This document shows positions 1-11,622 of a stretch of 64,000 bases of DNA, piece by piece (position 1 is the first letter of the stretch; every line of letters starts with the position of its first letter). This DNA is from Petaurus breviceps papuanus (lineage: Eukaryota > Chordata > Mammalia > Diprotodontia > Petauridae), in NCBI GenBank assembly GCA_028583685.1, contig JAMXIF010001119.1:619277-683276 (forward strand). The letters run 5' to 3'. Below the pieces are notes generated by a model, which was not told the origin of the DNA, made no database searches, and worked only from the letters and a program-made list of their open reading frames with translations. Position numbers and translations under genes: made by a program.

Positions 1-230
1 TTTCTTTTCATTAATAGCAAGGAAGCAGGAAACAAGCTTATTCTGGAGGGAATCCAATGAACAGTTATTCACTGTTTTCTCTTTCTTCCCTTTGTTTTGT
101 GTCTCTAACCCCATTTTTATTCAATTGCTTACCTAATAAAGCTGATTCCAGTGTCAGCAGAGCTGACAATTCATCTCCAATAGCTACTTACATATTTGGA
201 CAATGACTGGGAGCCACAATACTTACTCTG

Positions 231-318
231 TAATTATATATGTGTATATATAATATGTGTTTACACATATGTGTGTACATATAAACATATGCACATGTGT
301 ACATATACACACATATGT
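231..318. repeat. TA/TG-rich low-complexity tract
   Basis: Alternating purine-pyrimidine stretch mixing TATA, TGTG and CACA units, with several short self-complementary pieces such as acacatatgtgt. No open frame crossing it is meaningful. Confidence 0.8.
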
Positions 319-488
319 CTAAAATTATAAAAATATTCCAAAACATAAAATATAAATTAAATAGATTTTTAATTAAATAAATAAATGTCATTCCTGTTCT
401 ATATGCCAAAGAGAACCATGATGGATAACAAAGTGCATGCACTATAAATATTTTCTTTTTTTTGCCCTAGTTCTACAGTTTCAATTTG

Positions 489-990
489 GTCCTCATTTAT
501 TAAGTGCTTTACTGTGTTTAAGGCCTTGTTGAATGGCAGTGGGGAACTGCGAAAATGAAAAAAAAATCATATTTACCTTATAGAGCTTACAGTCTAGTGT
601 AGGATATATCATGTACACTAGTAACTATAATACAACCAAACTGTAGCGTTAGGAGACAAAGTCCCATGAAGGATCAGAAAAAGAATATTTACTTCTGTTT
701 AGGGTAGAGGGAATCAGGGAATGTTTCATGGAAAAATAAAACATTTAAGATGGACTTATAGGACTCATAAGATTTTTTACCAAGTAATATTTAAGGAAAG
801 AACTTTGTGGATAGAAAAAAAAAACAAGCAAAGATGCAAAAATGGGAGAAGCGTTCAGGGAATAAGTAATATAGTTTGATAGATTAAGGATATAGTATCA
901 GAAAACATTCAATGGCAAGTTAAAGAACCTGGACTTGGTAGACTGTAAGTTTTTGGATAGGAGAGAGGTAAAGATTCACATTTTGCTTTA
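489..990 (-). repeat. L2 LINE 3' end, minus strand
   Basis: Reads as the reverse complement of the L2 3' end: a degraded 'tttattaagtgc…' start, then 'cttatagagcttacagtctag', then the 'ggaatgtttcatgg' and 'gatgcaaa' blocks that follow in L2. Old and diverged. The far boundary is uncertain. Confidence 0.55.
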
Positions 991-2086
991 GGAAGAGGAA
1001 TCAAGTTTAGTTTTGTAAATATTTTAGCTTCTTAGGGATAAAAACCACTAATATGTCTCAATGTCACAAAGGGATGCTTTTAACATTTTAGGAGTCCCAG
1101 GATTTATCATGAAGTTGATCTCTTACAAAAAATCCAGGGCCCTCCATGACCCAACTTGTGTCAAATCAATCTAGTAAGAATGTCCTTTGTGCATGCTCTG
1201 TTCTCCTAACCAACTGTTCCTATATGCTTTGTTTGGCTCTGGCCTCCACAGGCCAGAAGGCTCATGCCTGCTCTCTTCAAGCTTTGCCTCATCTCTACCC
1301 CACCCCATTCTCCACAGGCTAAAAGAGTGTTTGATTAGCTCCATGCCTCTGCTAAATTGGTAAATGCATGCCCGGCTGTGGACTGTAACTATGTTCTTTG
1401 TCAAAATTGTGTCTATTTGTATATGTCTTGTTGTTTTGTTTGTGTGTCTTTGTAAAATGTAAAATGTCTGTGGAGATTATGTTACCTGAAAGATTTTAAA
1501 TACAGCCAGTCAGAAAAACTTCTAAGGGCTTTAGCTAAAGAACATTGGGGAAGATTAAAGAACTTTCATACTTGAAGTAATTGTCCCAGTAAATAGGATT
1601 AACTCCCACTTTAGGCTTTTTGTGGGAGATTAGGTTATAAGAAAAGAGGAAAAAGAAAAAAATCAACAAGTCACCTTTTTCCTTGTCTTTTCAGCTTTGG
1701 CTATATTAGAATTATAGAAACAAAGTTAGTTGCTAAAAACATTTATGCACATTAAGGAGTTTGAAGATTAATCATTTTAAGATTACAGGGTGGGGAACTC
1801 CTGAGACTTTGGGGGGGCAATTCCAGGAACTTATTCGATTCTGAATTATCTTTGTAAGTTTCTACTAGAGAATTTGTTTTAAGGGAAAATAAGCATTAAA
1901 TTTTATAAAAGTTAAAAGTAAACAACAAGATTAATAGGCTCATTGTTTTAGGGCAATGAAGGAAGGTAACTAGTTTGGAAGTACTCCCAGGGTGAAGAAA
2001 AAAAAAAGAAGGTAAATGGTTTGTACCTTATAATAACCTCTTGTTAACCCTTCTTTGACTATGAAAAGAGAAATTATTGTTTAAAC
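991..2086. other. Unassigned AT-rich sequence
   Basis: About 1.1 kb with no gene or repeat that I can name. It holds a pyrimidine-rich part around 1240-1320 and a G run near 1812. It may contain old repeats too diverged to recognise by eye. Confidence 0.5.
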
Positions 2087-2274
2087 CAGAGGAGAGGAAT
2101 CTGCAGCCTCAAGGCCACATGTGGCCCTATACATCCTCAAGTATGGCCCTTTGAAGCCAAATTTCACAGAACAAATCACCTTAATAAAATGATTTGTTCT
2201 TTAAAACTTGGACTCAGTCAAAAGGCTATACCCAAGGACCTAGAAGGTCACATGTGTCCTCAAGGACACCCCTG
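2087..2274. mobile_element. Fold-back hAT-like MITE
   Basis: The two halves are imperfect reverse complements. The left arm has gcctcaaggccacatgtggc and the right arm has aggtcacatgtgtcctcaagg; the inner arms share aacaaatc and gatttgtt. The left end (cagaggagaggaatctg) and right end (…acacccctg) resemble the CAGGGGTGGGGAA termini of a non-autonomous hAT family. About 190 bases, with no coding capacity. The right end seems about ten bases short and no convincing 8-base TSD remains. Element class is inferred from the termini. Confidence 0.7.
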
Positions 2275-2424
2275 GAACCAAAGATGTCCTGTAACCACCC
2301 TAGTTCAGAGAACCTCTCCCTTTTATTCTGTTAACCCTTCTCATCTCATATCAGATTCCCAAATACAAGTGTTTAAAAAAAATGCTGGAAAAATGTAGGG
2401 AACCTTGAATTACATGCTGGTTGC

Positions 2425-2615
2425 AGAAATTTATTAGCTGTGTAATCTTAGGCATGTTATCTTATCTTTGTTTGTCCCTGTTTCCTGATCTGTAAAGAGA
2501 AAAATAATAGTGGTATCCAGCTCCCATGGTTGTTGTGCAGATTAAAACAATATGATGATTGTAGAGTGCTTAACACAGTGACTTGCATATCCTAAGCACT
2601 ATATTATTATTATTT
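2425..2615 (+). repeat. MIR SINE (L2-tailed)
   Basis: tRNA-derived core 'attagctgtgtaatcttaggc', then 'tttcctgatctgtaaa', then the L2-type tail 'gtgcttaacacagtgacttgcatat' and an ATT-rich end. Old, diverged copy on the plus strand. Confidence 0.75.
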
Positions 2616-4334
2616 CTTTAATTAAATGTAATTGTTCTATACCATATGACTTTAAAATAGGTTTAAAATGTCAAATGTAATAAGATTAATAATTTTTATA
2701 TGTGAAAATTGTGAAATGCAATTGATGTCATCTGAAGTTTAGTTTCATGTTTTAAATACATATATTGTTTATGTGATTATTGTATTTCTAAATTTTCTTA
2801 TATTGTGAAATTTGAGATTCCATTGTAACAGAAATGCTGTTAGATGAAACAATTTTTTAATCTGGATGCTGTTGCACATGAATTGGGCTTTTAAAAGGAT
2901 ATGATAAAATAGATATTTGAAAAACTGTTAAGTATTTAATGAGCTATATTTTGTAATAAAGCAGATAATAATAATTGTATTATAATAGCAAGTTTTCATG
3001 TGAAAATCTTGGCTATTATGAAAGTGTATAGGATGGTTTAAAGATATAGTTTCAATATAACAGTGATGAGCAACCATCAGGTATTTACTGTATGTTTGAA
3101 GCCCCAGAATATGGGCAGTTTTAATTCATTATTAAACTATAAATGGAATGTGAATTGTTAGGGAAACATCAGGAAAGATATTCAAGCCAAGATATTCAAG
3201 TTGTGGTTAGTAGAATTTTGCTATTTAAGGTAAAACTTCCTAGGATTGCAATTTACTATTGTTTTGAGTTTTGATTCAGGGATATGTATCATGAAGTCAA
3301 AAATAGAAAATGTCACGTGTTGCAGTCAGGGAACTACTCAATTGTGAGAAAAGTTTTGGAGATGACTTTGATGTGGCCCAATGTAGAATCCTCCTGATTC
3401 CATTTCCCCATTGTGTTATTTCCTTTCTGAAAAGGAAATTTTCCTACCTGGTTAATGACAAGCCTTGCTTTTGATGCCTTGCAACTACATGATTGACTGT
3501 CAGATATGATTCATGCCTGGAATCAAACAGAGGTGGGGGAGTTTTTCCCTTTGTTATGATGTATGCCATTGTATAACTATTTCTATCTTTTTCCTTTTAC
3601 AGCGAATTTCTATAATCAAGAGGTTTTGTAAGTACAATACCAAATCTGTTGAATAATACATTGATTTGTGGTCAAATTTTAACATAGGGATGATATTCTT
3701 CTAAGGGGGAAATGATTAGACAAAGTAATAAGACGTTATATGATTGGCTTCCAAATTTATCTCTCATGGAAATTCAGGCATTCAGTATATTTTAGTAATA
3801 AGTTCTCAAAATTGAATTAAGGATTTTACACAAAAATTGTATTGATAATGGTAATGAAAGTGAAATCAATTTAAAGTAGCTGTCTGATAATTGTAAAAGG
3901 CAGAAGAACTCATTTTATGGTTGGAAACAGATAATTTTTTAAAAAAGATTCTTATATCAGGTACAGAAACAGCAAATGGTATAAAAACTGAAATTCTCTG
4001 AAGTTTCAAAATTGAAGAACCAAATTTAATAAATTATATTAAGTCATAACTATCTCGGAACCTCTAGATTTGGAACCAGAGAAGTAGAACACCCTTTAGA
4101 ATTGTTCTGAGAATAAAGCATATTGTCAAGAAAAGATAACTGGCGTCCATATAACTACATGAGACATCTGAGACTCAAAATTTGCTGTTTAAATGCGTTC
4201 TTAGAATATAAGGAGACTTGATGTTAATTAATATTGGCAAACCTAACCCTATGTGGCTGGGAAAATGGACAATCTCTATGTGCCTTTAACTAAGAACCTA
4301 TGTTATATTCTCAGAAACTCAGATCCAAAGACTG
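2616..4334. other. Unassigned AT-rich sequence
   Basis: About 1.7 kb with no gene or assignable repeat. It is notably A+T rich and has no long open frame. Nothing here can be called from sequence alone. Confidence 0.5.
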
Positions 4335-5353
4335 ATACAAGGAGTTTTCTCACAATTGTCAGCCCATATGTCTTCTAAGGGCCCCTACCAGGTCCTTCTG
4401 ACTACTCCCATAGCTGCCAAACTTGTGGGTGTAGACTTCTGGATCATCTGAAGAAAGCCCCAGCTCCTGAGCAGACTGCAGAATCTTCCAGGGACCTCAA
4501 GGTTCATCTAATATGACCCCAGAAGTAGCCACTATCCAGATGAGATAGCTTTCCCAAGACTCTGGATGAGGACTGATTATATTGTCCTAATTTTTTTTTC
4601 TTCTTCCCTTTTGCTACATGCCCAACCACCAAGGCCCTGATTCAAGCATGTGTTAGCATTTTCTCCCTCTATGTACTTGGATCCCTCTCTTTTCTGCTTG
4701 CAAACAAACCATGACTAGCAATGGTACTTGGGACATACTTCCCCCATAGGTCTCCTCAAGGAACTAACTCCCTGGACAAAATATCATCCTCCAATTGGCC
4801 TCTCACAATATCTAGGCTTATACCTGCCTTTATTGACCAGAAGAGTAGGGGTTCTTTCAGACTTCTCCCTTTGGTCAAAAGGGGGAAGTGTCAAGATATT
4901 GGTATACACCTTGTTTTCCACAGCTAAGGCCCAGCAAGCAAGCTTTGCCCTGAGTTTGACATAACAACGATCCTTTGTGTTCACCCTCTGGCAAAATCAC
5001 ATAATCACTGTATTACTTTGACCAGCACCAGGTGTTCTCTGAGCTTGGACAATCACCAGACAAGCTCATACAACTTCTAGTCATCAGGCCTGCCATGAAT
5101 GAAACCTATTGTTACCCTTTGTTGTCAGGGCTACAGCTCACTGCGCAACCATTGGTATAAGTATTGAAATCCCCCCACACTGCCTCAGGTCCCTCCACTA
5201 AGGGCAGCGCTCCTGCACATGTGTCCTTGCTTGTAAACTGTATCCTTCACTTTGAAATTAAACTTCTTTTTGATTCCTGGCTCTCCTGTCTCTAACCTTC
5301 TCTGTTCGACTCTGGCTGTCCACAGGTTAGAGATCATTTCAGTCTGGTTGACA
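4335..5353 (+). mobile_element. Endogenous retrovirus fossil, class I (gamma-like), 3' part
   Basis: A 5'-truncated provirus remnant. At about 4378-4500 the translation resembles the C-terminal end of a gammaretrovirus-type integrase (GPYQVLLTT… then an FWIHLKKAP-like segment). About 370 bases without recognisable envelope follow, then a purine tract (caaaagggggaag) directly before a 3' LTR. No 5' LTR, gag or most of pol is present. It is clearly broken and cannot make virus proteins. Class I is inferred from the pol tail. The 5' limit is approximate. Confidence 0.7.
4889..5353 (+). repeat. 3' LTR of the class I ERV remnant
   Basis: The LTR begins TGTCAA directly after the polypurine tract and ends TTGACA, a perfect 6-base inverted repeat at its ends. 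Length is 465 bases. A TATA-like 'ggtataag' lies near 5153 and an ATTAAA poly-A signal near 5259. The U5-like part (gttcgactctggctgtcc…) precedes the end. Only one LTR is present, so no age can be drawn from LTR pairs. Confidence 0.8.
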
Positions 5354-5361
5354 GGAGGTAA

Positions 5362-5548
5362 TGAGGTATAGGGAAAAGAACACTGGGCTTGGTTTTAGAG
5401 ACCATGAGTTTGAATCTTTTGCTCTCAAACTTACTACTGATTGGGCTCTGGAAAAGTCACTTAACTCTCCTGGTTCTTAGTTTCCAGGGGGGATGGATTT
5501 GATGAACTTTGAGGTCTCTTCCTACTCTAAATCTATGATACTTTGAGT
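5362..5548 (+). repeat. MIR3 SINE
   Basis: Head 'gaaaagaacactgggcttgg', core 'aaaagtcacttaactctcctgg', and the MIR3 tail 'gaggtctcttcctactctaaatctatgat'. It lies just downstream of the LTR. Confidence 0.8.
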
Positions 5549-6334
5549 AGTCTGGAACATAAATAAGGAGCCTGATAGGTAAACATTCTTGCCTGGTTTT
5601 GGCACAACCTAACAATAATGTATGTTTATCATTGTGTGCTGATTTTACATTCATCTCTCCTTATTTATCACAATATACTTAAAAGCAGGTGCATATGTGT
5701 GTGTATACGTATACATTTTTTCCCCCATTCACTGGGCTTGAAGTTCCCTATTTTGGGAATATGTTTTGGGAAAAATGGCAAAGTTCCAAGAACAGAAAAA
5801 AAAGTCAAGCAAGTGATTTGCACCTTGTAATAAATGTGCTGTTAGCTTGCTATTCACCATCCAACTCTGAGGGATTTATCTTTCAACCCACACTGATTCA
5901 TTCCTAGCTCAGTGAGAGAGCAATTGTAAGTCCAACTCTTTGTGAGAAAAGTGTTTCTAGATTGCAGCTGCAGCTATTAATGCACAGTCAGTCAAAATGA
6001 CTTCAGGTCAGTCCACCCCCACCTTCCCACCCCCCTGTGACAGCTGGTATAGTGAGGCTGAGCCAGAGTCAGGAGGAGATAGAGACCACACATCATAGAA
6101 AACAACAAGAATTAAATGCTTTGTTCAACCTCAATGAAGACAGGTAATTCTCTTCCAGCAAATGCCATGGGACCCTGCCAGGACCACCCTTAAAGAAACT
6201 TGTGAGATTTTTATTTAGATTTTTGTTATTTTAAGCCCCCAACTTTATCTTTGTGTACCCTTTCCCCTAAATTCAGTGCTCTACCTTACCCCCAATATCC
6301 AGTACTTTTATTACATCCTAAATTTCGTATTGGA
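5549..6334. other. Unassigned sequence
   Basis: About 0.8 kb with a short TG/TA tract near 5690-5716 and a C-rich patch near 6016-6043. I see no gene or nameable repeat. Confidence 0.5.
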
Positions 6335-6600
6335 GGCGGTGAGGGCTATGGTGGATAGAATGCAAGACCTGGAGTCAGGAAGACTCATCCTCCTGCATTC
6401 AAATCTGGCCTCAGACACTTACTAGCTATGTGACCCTGGCCAAGTCTCTTAACCCTGTTTGCCACAGTTTCCTCATATGTAAAATGAGTTAGAGAAGGAA
6501 TGGCATATTACTCCAGCATCTTTCCCAAGAAAACCCTGAATGAGGTTTTGTCTGACTCACTAAGAGTCAGACACAACTGAAAACAATTCAACAACAATAA
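6335..6600 (+). repeat. MAR1-type SINE (tRNA head, RTE tail)
   Basis: tRNA-like head with 'cctggagtcaggaagactc', core 'acttactagctatgtgaccctgg' and 'tttcctcatatgtaaaatgag', then the RTE/BovB-like tail 'aagagtcagacacaactgaa' ending in 'caacaacaataaca'. A tail of this kind fits mobilisation by an RTE LINE (family knowledge). Confidence 0.9.
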
Positions 6601-7320
6601 CAAGTTTTCTCATCACTGGGTCTAATAAGCCATTTCAAACTGAGATGTTAAGGATTTATTATATCATCCTTCACAAAACTGTGGGACAAAAAGAGGGAAA
6701 TACTGAAAGGCAAAGCATGAACCTGTAGAACCTGGCAGTATCTCAGGCAGCAGTGATGAAGATACTTTGGATCGGAGTGGTTTTCCCAGAACCTCACAAA
6801 TCATATCACAGAGATAGCAACCTACTTTATCTATAGTGTTGGCTTGCTTTAAGCACCACTGTAATCACTCAATATTATATATGAATTTATTTATTCCATG
6901 AGTAGAATCAATTACCCCACAAATCACAGTTTAGATGTTTGATAAAACAGTTAACTATATTTGGCATTAGTTGGATTCCCTAAACATCTGCTTCATAAAG
7001 AGGTTCCATTTTGTATGTACCACCACAGACATATCCAAACTGAATGTAGCTTATTAGAACATTTTCATTTCTTCATCTTCAGGAGTCTTTCACTAGGGCT
7101 TCTCCTATAGGCACAGAATGCAATTCCATTCTAAAATGGCTTGAGAATCTGAACTTAGCTTTAATGTGTTTCTAAGTGTAACAATGTCCCATACAATCTC
7201 TGGACCACACTACAGATTTCCTCAAGAGCCTAAGGAACACGGTGGCATGGACTTGGGTGTCATTGTTGGCTATATTATATGACCATCTAGAGATTACCCC
7301 AATCAGTCTTGTTCCATGCC
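6601..7320. other. Unassigned sequence
   Basis: About 0.7 kb of apparently unique sequence. No gene or repeat could be assigned. Confidence 0.5.
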
Positions 7321-7650
7321 ACATTTCAATTCAACAAATCTTTACTGGTCATCTGCTGAGTCCTTTTGCTAAACCCAGAAATGGTGGAAAATACAGACTC
7401 TGAGCTCATGGGGGCCTATGGTCCAACTGGGATGGTAACATTTACATATATGAAAAATAGAGCCTGACAAGGTACATATAAACAGGTACTACTAGACTGT
7501 GGCAAGGACGCTAAGTGCTACAGTGTATCAGAAATTGGGAAGCTCACAGAGGGCAAAAAAGGTCTCGTAAAAATGAGATTTAATCTCAATCTTGATGAGT
7601 AAGATATTCTCACTCTGGAGAAACAATTTGACCAAAGGAGTAGAAAAATA
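7321..7650 (-). repeat. L2 LINE 3' end, minus strand
   Basis: Starts 'tcaattcaacaaatctttactgg', then an altered 'ctcatgggggcctatggtccaactggga' block and 'aagctcacagagggcaaaaaaggtct'. These match the order of an antisense L2 3' end. Diverged. Confidence 0.6.
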
Positions 7651-9180
7651 ATGAGCATAAAGTGGTGAGTGGGTAGGAGAGAGTGCAAGTAGTGAAAAGT
7701 TTTGGCTTAGTCCCCTCCCTGCCCCAATTATTTTCCCTTCCTCTGATTATTCATTTACCTACTCCAGTTTCTTCTATTGCATTCTGAAATACTTCCTTTT
7801 CTATCAACCTAATAAACTACCTTCAAGCACCTCTTTCAAAATCCACTTGTTCCATAAAACCTTAATTAGTTTCTATCACTGAAGATGATGCCTAAGGTAA
7901 ATTAACTGGAAATGACATACACCAAGAAGAAAAAGGAAGAAAAAAAAGGAAAGGAAATATAAGCTGTTAGCTTCTTACTGCTTTTTCTTGAAGGCCACAG
8001 TTTTTCTTTCAGGGACCCCTCTCCTAGCTACACATATACTGTGAAGCCATCGGGAGAGTAATTTTTTTGGTTGGGCTGAAGAACACATTGTAGACCAAGG
8101 TAGGATTCCAGTCATCTTCACCAACCAAGTCAAATGTTGGCCCTCACTGGAGGGAGTTCCAACACTGATGAAATCAGAGATCTAACTGAACTATTCAAAT
8201 AAATGCATGTCCTCCTCTTCAGTGGTTACATACATGTACATCGTAGTACTGAAAGGCTAGAGAACATATATAGCAATTTGTCTTAAAGGTCATTATTGAT
8301 TTGACGTGAAGACAGATTGGAAAACCCACTATTCTGAATAAAGGCACAGTGAGGTAACCCTCCCTCTCCTGTTTGCTATTGTGCTATATGAGTTTTTTCA
8401 ATACTTAACCAGACTCAGTAGTAAATACAGATTCCCTGAATCAACTCAGTGGGGGATTTCTGCAGGTGCTAAATAGCCTACTTTATGAAAGGAATTGTGC
8501 AGAAGTTAATAGTGGGCACAGAATAACTTTCCCTCTGCTATTTGGCCCTGCTCACATAATTCATCAGTTTCCAGGAAAGCTGCATAGTCATTTCCATATA
8601 AATCCCTCAGAAGGTGTGTTAATGTGTTTCTTCTAAGACAATCACTCATTGAATGGCAAGAGTTAATTAGTCAGTGGCATTGATGAGAAGCCATAGGGGT
8701 CCTAACTAGTGAGAGGTAATTAGAAGTAGGAAAATCATAATAATTGATCTGAGCTTTTCAAATCACATTCAAGACCTTCAGAGACTAGAGCTTTGAAGTT
8801 GATCAGAAAAGCCTAAATTCACCAGGATACTTGGGGAGAGGAAGGAGGAAGGTGTTCAATTGGTTTAGTTTCCTAGAAGGCTGAGAGTTTATCAGAAACT
8901 CCTCTTTTTGTTTCACTTCTCTTTGTTGGAAATATCTCTAACATGTCTGGGTCACTTTTGTGCCTCCGGCAGTTCAGTGACCATTACTGAATCTGTTTGC
9001 TGAATAAGAATCTTGTAGGATGTCAAGGGGAGAGCAAGAATTATTACTGTGGTTGTTATTGTTACTTTGGACTAGACATGTGATTTTATCAGAGTGTGGC
9101 CATTTGGAAACTCTTCTTCACTGATATAGAATAGCATCTTCTCTGTAATTTATGGACTTAGCTGCCTGGGACATTGATAC
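7651..9180. other. Mostly unique sequence with a possible L2 scrap
   Basis: About 1.5 kb. Bases 7730-7880 are pyrimidine-rich and may be a worn plus-strand L2 piece. Bases 8440-8780 look unique and rich in TTAATTAG-like motifs. No gene is seen. Confidence 0.45.
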
Positions 9181-9184
9181 CTTT

Positions 9185-9285
9185 CCCATGATCATATGGG
9201 TCAGAGATAGGACTTGAACTCCAGTCCTTTCTCCATGATCATCCTCTATCCACTGCTCTACTATGCCTTCTCTCTACTACTTTTT
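9185..9285 (-). repeat. MIR-type SINE fragment
   Basis: Antisense SINE core: 'agagataggacttgaactccagtcc' followed by 'ctatccactgctctactatgcc', the reverse complement of a tRNA-like head. Confidence 0.6.
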
Positions 9286-9480
9286 AAGTTAGCTCAATTG
9301 AGGATCTCAATTAGTTGGCTCCTGTTTACTTCAGCATGTTGAAATTTCAGCACCCTGGTTTGACTAGTAAACTGGCACTTTTAATATTTTTCAAATAAAA
9401 TTTTGATTAATGTCCTTTGTTTTTATATTGCCAATATTTCTTGATAAATCCTCCATCTTCCTCCCAGGGAATCATTTTTT

Positions 9481-9484
<4 letters not shown>

Positions 9485-9531
<47 letters not shown>

Positions 9532-9541
9532 NNNNNNNNNN

Positions 9542-9592
<51 letters not shown>

Positions 9593-9600
9593 AGGGAGAG
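9485..9600. repeat. (GA)n microsatellite with assembly gap
   Basis: Near-perfect GA dinucleotide repeat of more than 100 bases, broken by ten Ns at 9532-9541. Ten Ns is probably a placeholder, so the true length is unknown. The Arg-Glu repeat frame reading through it is a repeat artefact. Confidence 0.97.
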
Positions 9601-9835
9601 ATTGTTTCACAAAACTAATGAGGATATTAAAAAAGTCTGTCATTATAGGCAGCATAGTCCCCCACCTCTGCAAAGAAGTAAGAAAGACTTTTTTTCTGGG
9701 TGTGTATTTTCAAAACTTTGGAAACTAAATCCTGCTGGTAAGAAAGAACTGGAAGTTACTGCTGGTGCTTCTCCTGCTAGAAATAACTCGCATTTAAAAC
9801 TAAATTTGCTAAACTAAAGGCTACAAGAAGCAAAG

Positions 9836-10035
9836 AGGCTTATTCATTCATACTTTTTTTCAATAAACATTTATTAATGACCTACTATGGGCCAGGCATT
9901 ATGCTATGTTCTGGGGATACAAAAAGAGGCAAAAGAGAGTCCCTGCCCTCAAGGAGCTCACAGTCGAATGGGAGAGATAACATGCAAACAAGATTCAAAG
10001 TAAACTACATACAGGATGAAGAGGAAATAACTAAA
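9836..10035 (-). repeat. L2 LINE 3' end, minus strand
   Basis: Well-preserved antisense L2 end: 'caataaacatttattaatgacc', 'ctactatgggccaggcatt', 'ctggggatacaaaaagagg' and 'ccctgccctcaaggagctcac'. Confidence 0.85.
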
Positions 10036-10054
10036 AGGGGGAAAGTCTCTCATT

Positions 10055-10145
10055 AAGTATTGGAGCCAGGACTCAGACCTAGATCTCCTGATGCCTAGTC
10101 CTTTTCCTACCAACAATGCTCTTCGCACAGGCTAGACCATTAATA
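10055..10145 (-). repeat. MIR-type SINE fragment
   Basis: Antisense core 'gagccaggactcagacctag' followed by 'ctgatgcctagtccttttcctacc', the usual reversed SINE head. Confidence 0.5.
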
Positions 10146-10660
10146 ACCTTCACTTCAGATTCTGTTTATATACTTATACAGACCACATGATATTAGTTCC
10201 TTACACAAACCAACGCACTTTGCAGACACTTGTTGCCAATCCTCACAGTGTCTCATTGATCAGGAAGCAGAAAAGAATGAAATATTTTTTAAAATATTTA
10301 TTTTCATTTTCTCTTTTCCTCAGAAACCTTCTGGGATTCTTCCTCCCCCTCTGTATCAAGCCTAAACCCCTTTGTTTTGTTTCCAAGAGCTTTCAAAAAC
10401 TGAACCTTATGCTATCTACTACCCAACTGTCTTTGCTGCTCCAATGTGAACCCCCTACTCTAGTAAACCTAGTATTCTCATTGCCCCATTCACATGCCAG
10501 GTTCCTTATAGCCTATTTTCCTTTACTCATTTTCCTTTTGCTCTCCCATTCCCTGTGTGCATAAGTGTATGGACACATTAACACACACACACACACATCC
10601 TTATAGCTAGTCATTTGGGGAATTTTGAGCTGTTTGACAACATATTGGAGGTTTGTTTTA
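10146..10660. other. Unassigned sequence with a short (AC)n
   Basis: Holds an open frame at 10187-10564 (125 codons) that is pyrimidine-driven, Leu/Phe/Ser-rich and lacks any domain. I regard it as chance. A short AC repeat lies at 10580-10598. Confidence 0.45.
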
Positions 10661-10664
10661 TTTT

Positions 10665-10895
10665 AAGGGAATAAGTATTTATTGACCATTTACTATGTGC
10701 CAAAGGCTGTGGTAAGTGCTTTTTACAAATATCTCATTTAATTAAGAACATTGGGGGCTCTTAGGGCTTAGAACTGGAAGACTTTAGAGATCTTCTAGTC
10801 CAATTCCTTCATTTTACAAAGGAGAAAACAGAGGTCTAGAGAGATACATTCCCTGTCAATGGTCTCAGAGATAATAAGCTAGAGGGTCAGTCAAA
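10665..10895 (-). repeat. MIR and MIR3 SINE fragments, minus strand
   Basis: Bases 10665-10735 show 'tttattgaccatttactatgtgcc' with 'aagtgctttttacaaatatctcat' (MIR/L2-type tail). Bases 10745-10895 show 'ggaagactttagagatcttc', 'tagtccaattccttcattttac' and 'aaacagaggtctagagaga', an antisense MIR3. Confidence 0.7.
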
Positions 10896-11109
10896 TTCTA
10901 CCCATCTTTTAAAGCTTACCTCCACCATGAATTTGTAATCAAGCAAGACAAGTTCCCACAGTGACATGTCAAAACAAAATTCTTATTTTTCCCTGAAGTC
11001 ATCACCTCTCTCTTAGGATATGGGTGGTATATTTTACCATGAGACTTCCAGAATCAGAGGAGGTCATTGCATTAACCAGAATTCTTGAAAATTATCTGTC
11101 TTTATAATA

Positions 11110-11445
11110 TTATTTTTATCATATAAACTTTTTTTCCTGTTTCTTTTCACCTCACACTCTATTGGTTCATAAATCTACCCAGGTTTCTCTGAAACTATCC
11201 CTTTAATTATTTCTAATAGTACAATAATGTCCCATCTCATTCTTATACCACAAGTTGTTCAGTTATTTCACACAATTGATGGGTATCCTCTCAGTTCTTT
11301 ACCATCCTGAAAAAGCTACTATACATATTTTTGTACACATGACTCCTTTTCCTCTTTCTTTGATTTGTGTGTGGTACGGACCAAGTAGTGATGATGTTGG
11401 GTACAATTTTACAATTACAATTTAACATTTTTTTGCCTGACACAA
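11110..11445 (-). mobile_element. L1 LINE ORF2 3' fragment, minus strand
   Basis: Antisense to the C-terminal part of L1 ORF2: 'cacaagttgttcagttatttc', 'acaattgatgggtatcctctc' and 'gtagtgatgatgttgggtac'. The same blocks recur in the longer copy at 39.2-40.5 kb. About 330 bases, truncated at both ends and decayed. Confidence 0.75.
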
Positions 11446-11467
11446 TTAACAGACTTGTTTTCATCCT

Positions 11468-11622
11468 TTTTTTTTTTAAAGCAATCGGGGTTAAGTAACT
11501 TGCTCAAGATTACACGGCTAGTTATTTCTGGGTGGGTGCTAAGTATCTGAGCCCAGATTTGATCCCGGGTCATCTCAACACTGGGGCCAGCACTCTTATT
11601 CGCTGAGCCACCTGGCCACCCC
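11468..11622 (-). repeat. Poly-A SINE (cacccacccagaaa subtype), minus strand
   Basis: On the minus strand it runs from a ggggtggccaggtggctcag-like head to a poly-A tail (poly-T here). The middle holds the block read here as 'ttatttctgggtgggtgct', which differs from the other poly-A SINEs in the window but recurs at 36.34 kb. A perfect 12-base TSD (acttgttttcat) flanks it at 11453-11464 and 11624-11635. The poly-A tail and long TSD fit L1-driven insertion. Confidence 0.9.

Noticed and set aside
5000-5353. LTR read as a host promoter
   Set aside because: TATA-like and poly-A signals are explained by the LTR; no downstream exon is seen.
9410-9817. 135-codon frame with Arg-Glu repeats
   Set aside because: Product of the GA microsatellite and an N gap, not a gene.
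10187-10564. 125-codon Leu/Phe/Ser-rich frame
   Set aside because: Pyrimidine-rich composition explains it; not a membrane protein that I can support.
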